Shown here: positions 5,006 through 6,981 of the stretch, in pieces
How the letters are laid out: each line of letters begins with the position of its first letter
How positions within the stretch are numbered: position 1 is the stretch's first letter
DNA from: Methylotenera sp.
GTDB lineage: Bacteria > Pseudomonadota > Gammaproteobacteria > Burkholderiales > Methylophilaceae
DNA length: 6,981 nucleotides
Direction: 5' to 3'
NCBI GenBank assembly: GCA_027310735.1
Contig: DAIDAH010000148.1
Coordinates: 1 to 6,981 of the forward strand
Program-made: the position numbers and the translations under genes
The notes under the pieces: model-generated
Told to the model about the DNA's origin: nothing
Databases searched by the model: none
Seen by the model: the letters and a program-made list of their open reading frames with translations, nothing else

Positions 5006-6883
5006 TCAGACTTTACTAAGCAAGGACTCAAACTCATCAATCGGCATAGGTTTACCAAACAAATACCCTTGGAAATTCATACAATCTTTCTCTAATAGAC
5101 ATTGCCTCTGCTCCTCTGTCTCTACACCCTCAGCGATTACACTCAAATCCAGACTTCGCGCCATTGCAATAATGGTGCGTACGATAGCGCGATCATTATT
5201 ATCCACAACAATATCGCGAACAAATGACTGGTCAATTTTCAATTGAGATAAGGGCAGTTTTTTAAGATATTGGAGTGATGAATAGCCCGTACCAAAATCG
5301 TCTAATGAGAAGCGAATACCTATTACTGACAGCATATTCATTTTCTCAACAATTCCCGCTATATCATTAATCAGCATGCTTTCAGTGAGCTCTAACTTGA
5401 GCTTTGTTGGATCTATTCCATAACGTTGAACTGTTTCTTTTACTTGCGCAACAAAGTCTGCTTGCTGGAATTGTTTAGCACTTACATTAATAGATAGTAT
5501 GAGATCGCGACTGTGTGGATATTGATGCCAAACTGCCAGTTGTGCACAAGCTGTTTCCAGCACCCATTGCCCGATTGGCAAAATGAGCCCGGTTTCTTCT
5601 GCCAATGGAATAAATCGGATGGGGGGGATCATATTGCGCTCAGGGTGATCCCAGCGTATCAAAGCTTCTGCCCCCAATGGATGTCCCATACTATCTACCT
5701 GTATTTGGTAGTACAGCTGAAACTGCTGATGCTGTATAGCTTGGCGTAACTCGCGCTCCATGTTTGCACGAGTCGTAATAACCTCTTGCATCTTGGGATC
5801 GAAAAAACGTAAGGTATTACGGCCTTCCGTCTTAGACTGATACATAGCAATATCGGCTTGTTTTACGATTGCCTCTAATCCTGTTTCATGATCATTGAAT
5901 AGCGTAACTCCTATGCTAGGTGTACTGTGATGTTCATGCGATCCAAGCTGATATGGCTGATTCAACGAGGCTAATATTTTTTGAGAGATAACTTCAGTTT
6001 GCGCTGCAGCTTCGGTCGCTCTTTCACTTAAATCTTCTAAAAGCACCACAAACTCATCACCGCCTATACGCGCCACGGTATCGCCCTCACGGACGGAGTT
6101 ATTGAGACGATTTGCCACTTGTTGTAGAAGCAAATCACCAACATCATGCCCTAATGTGTCATTCAATGTTTTAAAGTGATCAAGATCAAGAAATAGCAGT
6201 GCGCCTCTTTGTCCGCTTCTTGTGCTGGACGCCAATGCCTGCTTGAGGCGATCCATAAGCAAACGACGATTAGGCAAATGTGTCAATGGATCATAAAATG
6301 CCAGATTTTTGATTTCATCCGAGGCCGCTTTGCTCATGGTGATGTCGGTGAGCGTGGCTACATAATTGGTGACAATACCGCTTGCATCTTTTACAGCCGT
6401 GATGGTGAGATGCTCTGGATAAACTTCACCGCTCTTGCGTCGATTCCAGATTTCACCTTCCCATACTCCAGTTTCGTTGAGGCATTCCCACATTTCCTGA
6501 TAGAACGCCTTATCCTGACGGCCAGAGTTGAGTATTAGTGGTGTTTGACCTATGACGTCTTTAGACGTGTACCCTGTGATCTCTGTAAAAGCAGAGTTTA
6601 CACGAAGAATATTGTTAGTAGCATCGGTAACGATCATACCTTCTTGCGCTTCAAATGCGGTAGCAGCTATGCGCAGATTTGACTCATTTAGCTTGTAATC
6701 AGTGATGTCTTCATAAATACCTAATATACCAACAGCCTCGTTATTTTTATCTTTGAGCGGAACTTTAGAAGTACGTAGCCATATTTGCTTACCATCTGGA
6801 GTGGTTTGTGGCTCGTCATAGGAAATCCTACTATTGCCAGACGTCATAACAGCTTGTGTTGACGCGCGTTTAAAAATGACCAC
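5006..6883 (-). CDS. PAS-PAS-GGDEF-EAL cyclic-di-GMP protein, 5'-truncated by insertion
   Basis: The 625-codon frame encodes the second half of one PAS domain with its PAC tail (about 10-63; DGKQIWLRTSKVPL, GIYEDIT), a complete PAS (about 70-185), then GGDEF and EAL domains. GGDEF is intact at 274-278, with the R-x-x-D inhibitory site (REGD, 265-268) exactly five residues before it. The EAL catalytic set is also present: EAL 406-408, Asn466, Glu498, DDFGTGYSSL from 528, Lys549, AEGVE 584-588 and QGY 605-607. It could therefore both make and degrade cyclic-di-GMP. The frame opens with GTG without a Shine-Dalgarno, and PAS homology begins only near Gln10-Ala11. The preceding codons read through repeats typical of an IS21-family end and meet an in-frame stop at 6928-6926. 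The native 5' part is thus separated. Residual expression could use ATG 6847 or a later start, or the gene may be dead. Confidence 0.9.
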   Translation of the reverse strand: MVIFKRASTQAVMTSGNSRISYDEPQTTPDGKQIWLRTSKVPLKDKNNEAVGILGIYEDITDYKLNESNLRIAATAFEAQEGMIVTDATNNILRVNSAFTEITGYTSKDVIGQTPLILNSGRQDKAFYQEMWECLNETGVWEGEIWNRRKSGEVYPEHLTITAVKDASGIVTNYVATLTDITMSKAASDEIKNLAFYDPLTHLPNRRLLMDRLKQALASSTRSGQRGALLFLDLDHFKTLNDTLGHDVGDLLLQQVANRLNNSVREGDTVARIGGDEFVVLLEDLSERATEAAAQTEVISQKILASLNQPYQLGSHEHHSTPSIGVTLFNDHETGLEAIVKQADIAMYQSKTEGRNTLRFFDPKMQEVITTRANMERELRQAIQHQQFQLYYQIQVDSMGHPLGAEALIRWDHPERNMIPPIRFIPLAEETGLILPIGQWVLETACAQLAVWHQYPHSRDLILSINVSAKQFQQADFVAQVKETVQRYGIDPTKLKLELTESMLINDIAGIVEKMNMLSVIGIRFSLDDFGTGYSSLQYLKKLPLSQLKIDQSFVRDIVVDNNDRAIVRTIIAMARSLDLSVIAEGVETEEQRQCLLEKDCMNFQGYLFGKPMPIDEFESLLSKV

Positions 6884-6917
6884 CTGTGCGCGTTGAATTT
6901 TGACCAGGCGCTTATTA

Positions 6918-6935
6918 GGTGTAGATTACTACACC
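6918..6935. repeat. Perfect 18-bp palindromic site inside the putative IS end
   Basis: GGTGTAG (6918-6924) and CTACACC (6929-6935) are perfect inverted arms around ATTA. It could be a regulator site or a hairpin near the element's end. It lies 2 bp from a DnaA-box-like sequence. Confidence 0.5.
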
Positions 6936-6937
6936 GC

Positions 6938-6946
6938 TGTGGATAA
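6938..6946 (-). other. DnaA-box consensus match
   Basis: TGTGGATAA on the plus strand is the reverse complement of TTATCCACA, the high-affinity DnaA box. It is a single copy with no neighbouring boxes or A/T-rich unwinding element, so it is not an origin. A 9-mer match in a window this size could be chance. Confidence 0.3.
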
Positions 6947-6981
6947 GTCGACCAAACTGACTAGGTCTTAATCTCCTTTTT

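Larger units (their letters stand above)
6857..6981. mobile_element. Probable end of an IS21-family insertion sequence (continues off the right edge)
   Basis: Directly where PAS homology stops, the plus strand reads TGTTGAC and then two copies of GCGCGTT-N6-TGACCA (6864-6882 and 6888-6906), spaced exactly 24 bp. A weaker CGACCA at 6949-6954 keeps the same phase (48 bp on). A TG terminus followed by multiple internal repeats is characteristic of IS21-family ends, where transposase binds, and the wording resembles such ends as I recall them. The boundary could be 6855 or 6857. No istA or istB coding sequence is reached before the edge, so family assignment is inference and the orientation is unknown. 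Confidence 0.55.

Noticed and set aside
5513..6538. Plus-strand open frames at 5513-5749 and 6209-6538
   Set aside because: Both are antisense to the EAL and GGDEF/PAS coding sequence, whose motifs are unmistakable on the minus strand.

Overview
This window looks like a chromosomal segment from a betaproteobacterium with moderate to low G+C. The flavoprotein and regulator sequences would fit a methylotroph of the Methylophilaceae or a relative. That placement is inferred from the general look of the proteins, not from a marker gene. The genes are conventional bacterial ones with Shine-Dalgarno sites and a rho-independent terminator.

Region 1 (1-2780) is an electron-transfer locus. The N-terminus of a LysR-type regulator points left off the window edge. 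Transcribed away from it are etfB, etfA (4-bp ATGA overlap) and fpr (20-bp gap). They encode both subunits of an electron transfer flavoprotein and a ferredoxin/flavodoxin-NADP+ reductase. The 111-bp divergent spacer holds a textbook LysR arrangement: an ATC-N9-GAT box inside a perfect 6-7-6 inverted repeat, centred about 65 bp upstream of the start predicted from a -35/-10 pair with a 17-bp spacer. The simplest reading is that the LysR protein controls the etfBA-fpr operon.

Region 2 (2781-4585) holds a DUF2252 protein, whose kinase-like motifs appear in permuted order, and a 61-residue secreted, basic, Cys/His-containing protein of unknown function. A strong hairpin-plus-T-tract terminator closes this region.

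Region 3 (4586-5005) lies between convergent genes. It contains no convincing gene but is crowded with inverted repeats, including a perfect 13-bp pair whose right arm can also pair with a second nearby sequence.

Region 4 (5006-6981) is a minus-strand PAS-PAS-GGDEF-EAL cyclic-di-GMP protein with both catalytic domains apparently intact. Its first PAS domain is cut off. Upstream of the break, the DNA carries 24-bp-period repeats of the kind found at the ends of IS21-family insertion sequences. The gene therefore appears to be interrupted by a mobile element that continues off the right edge.
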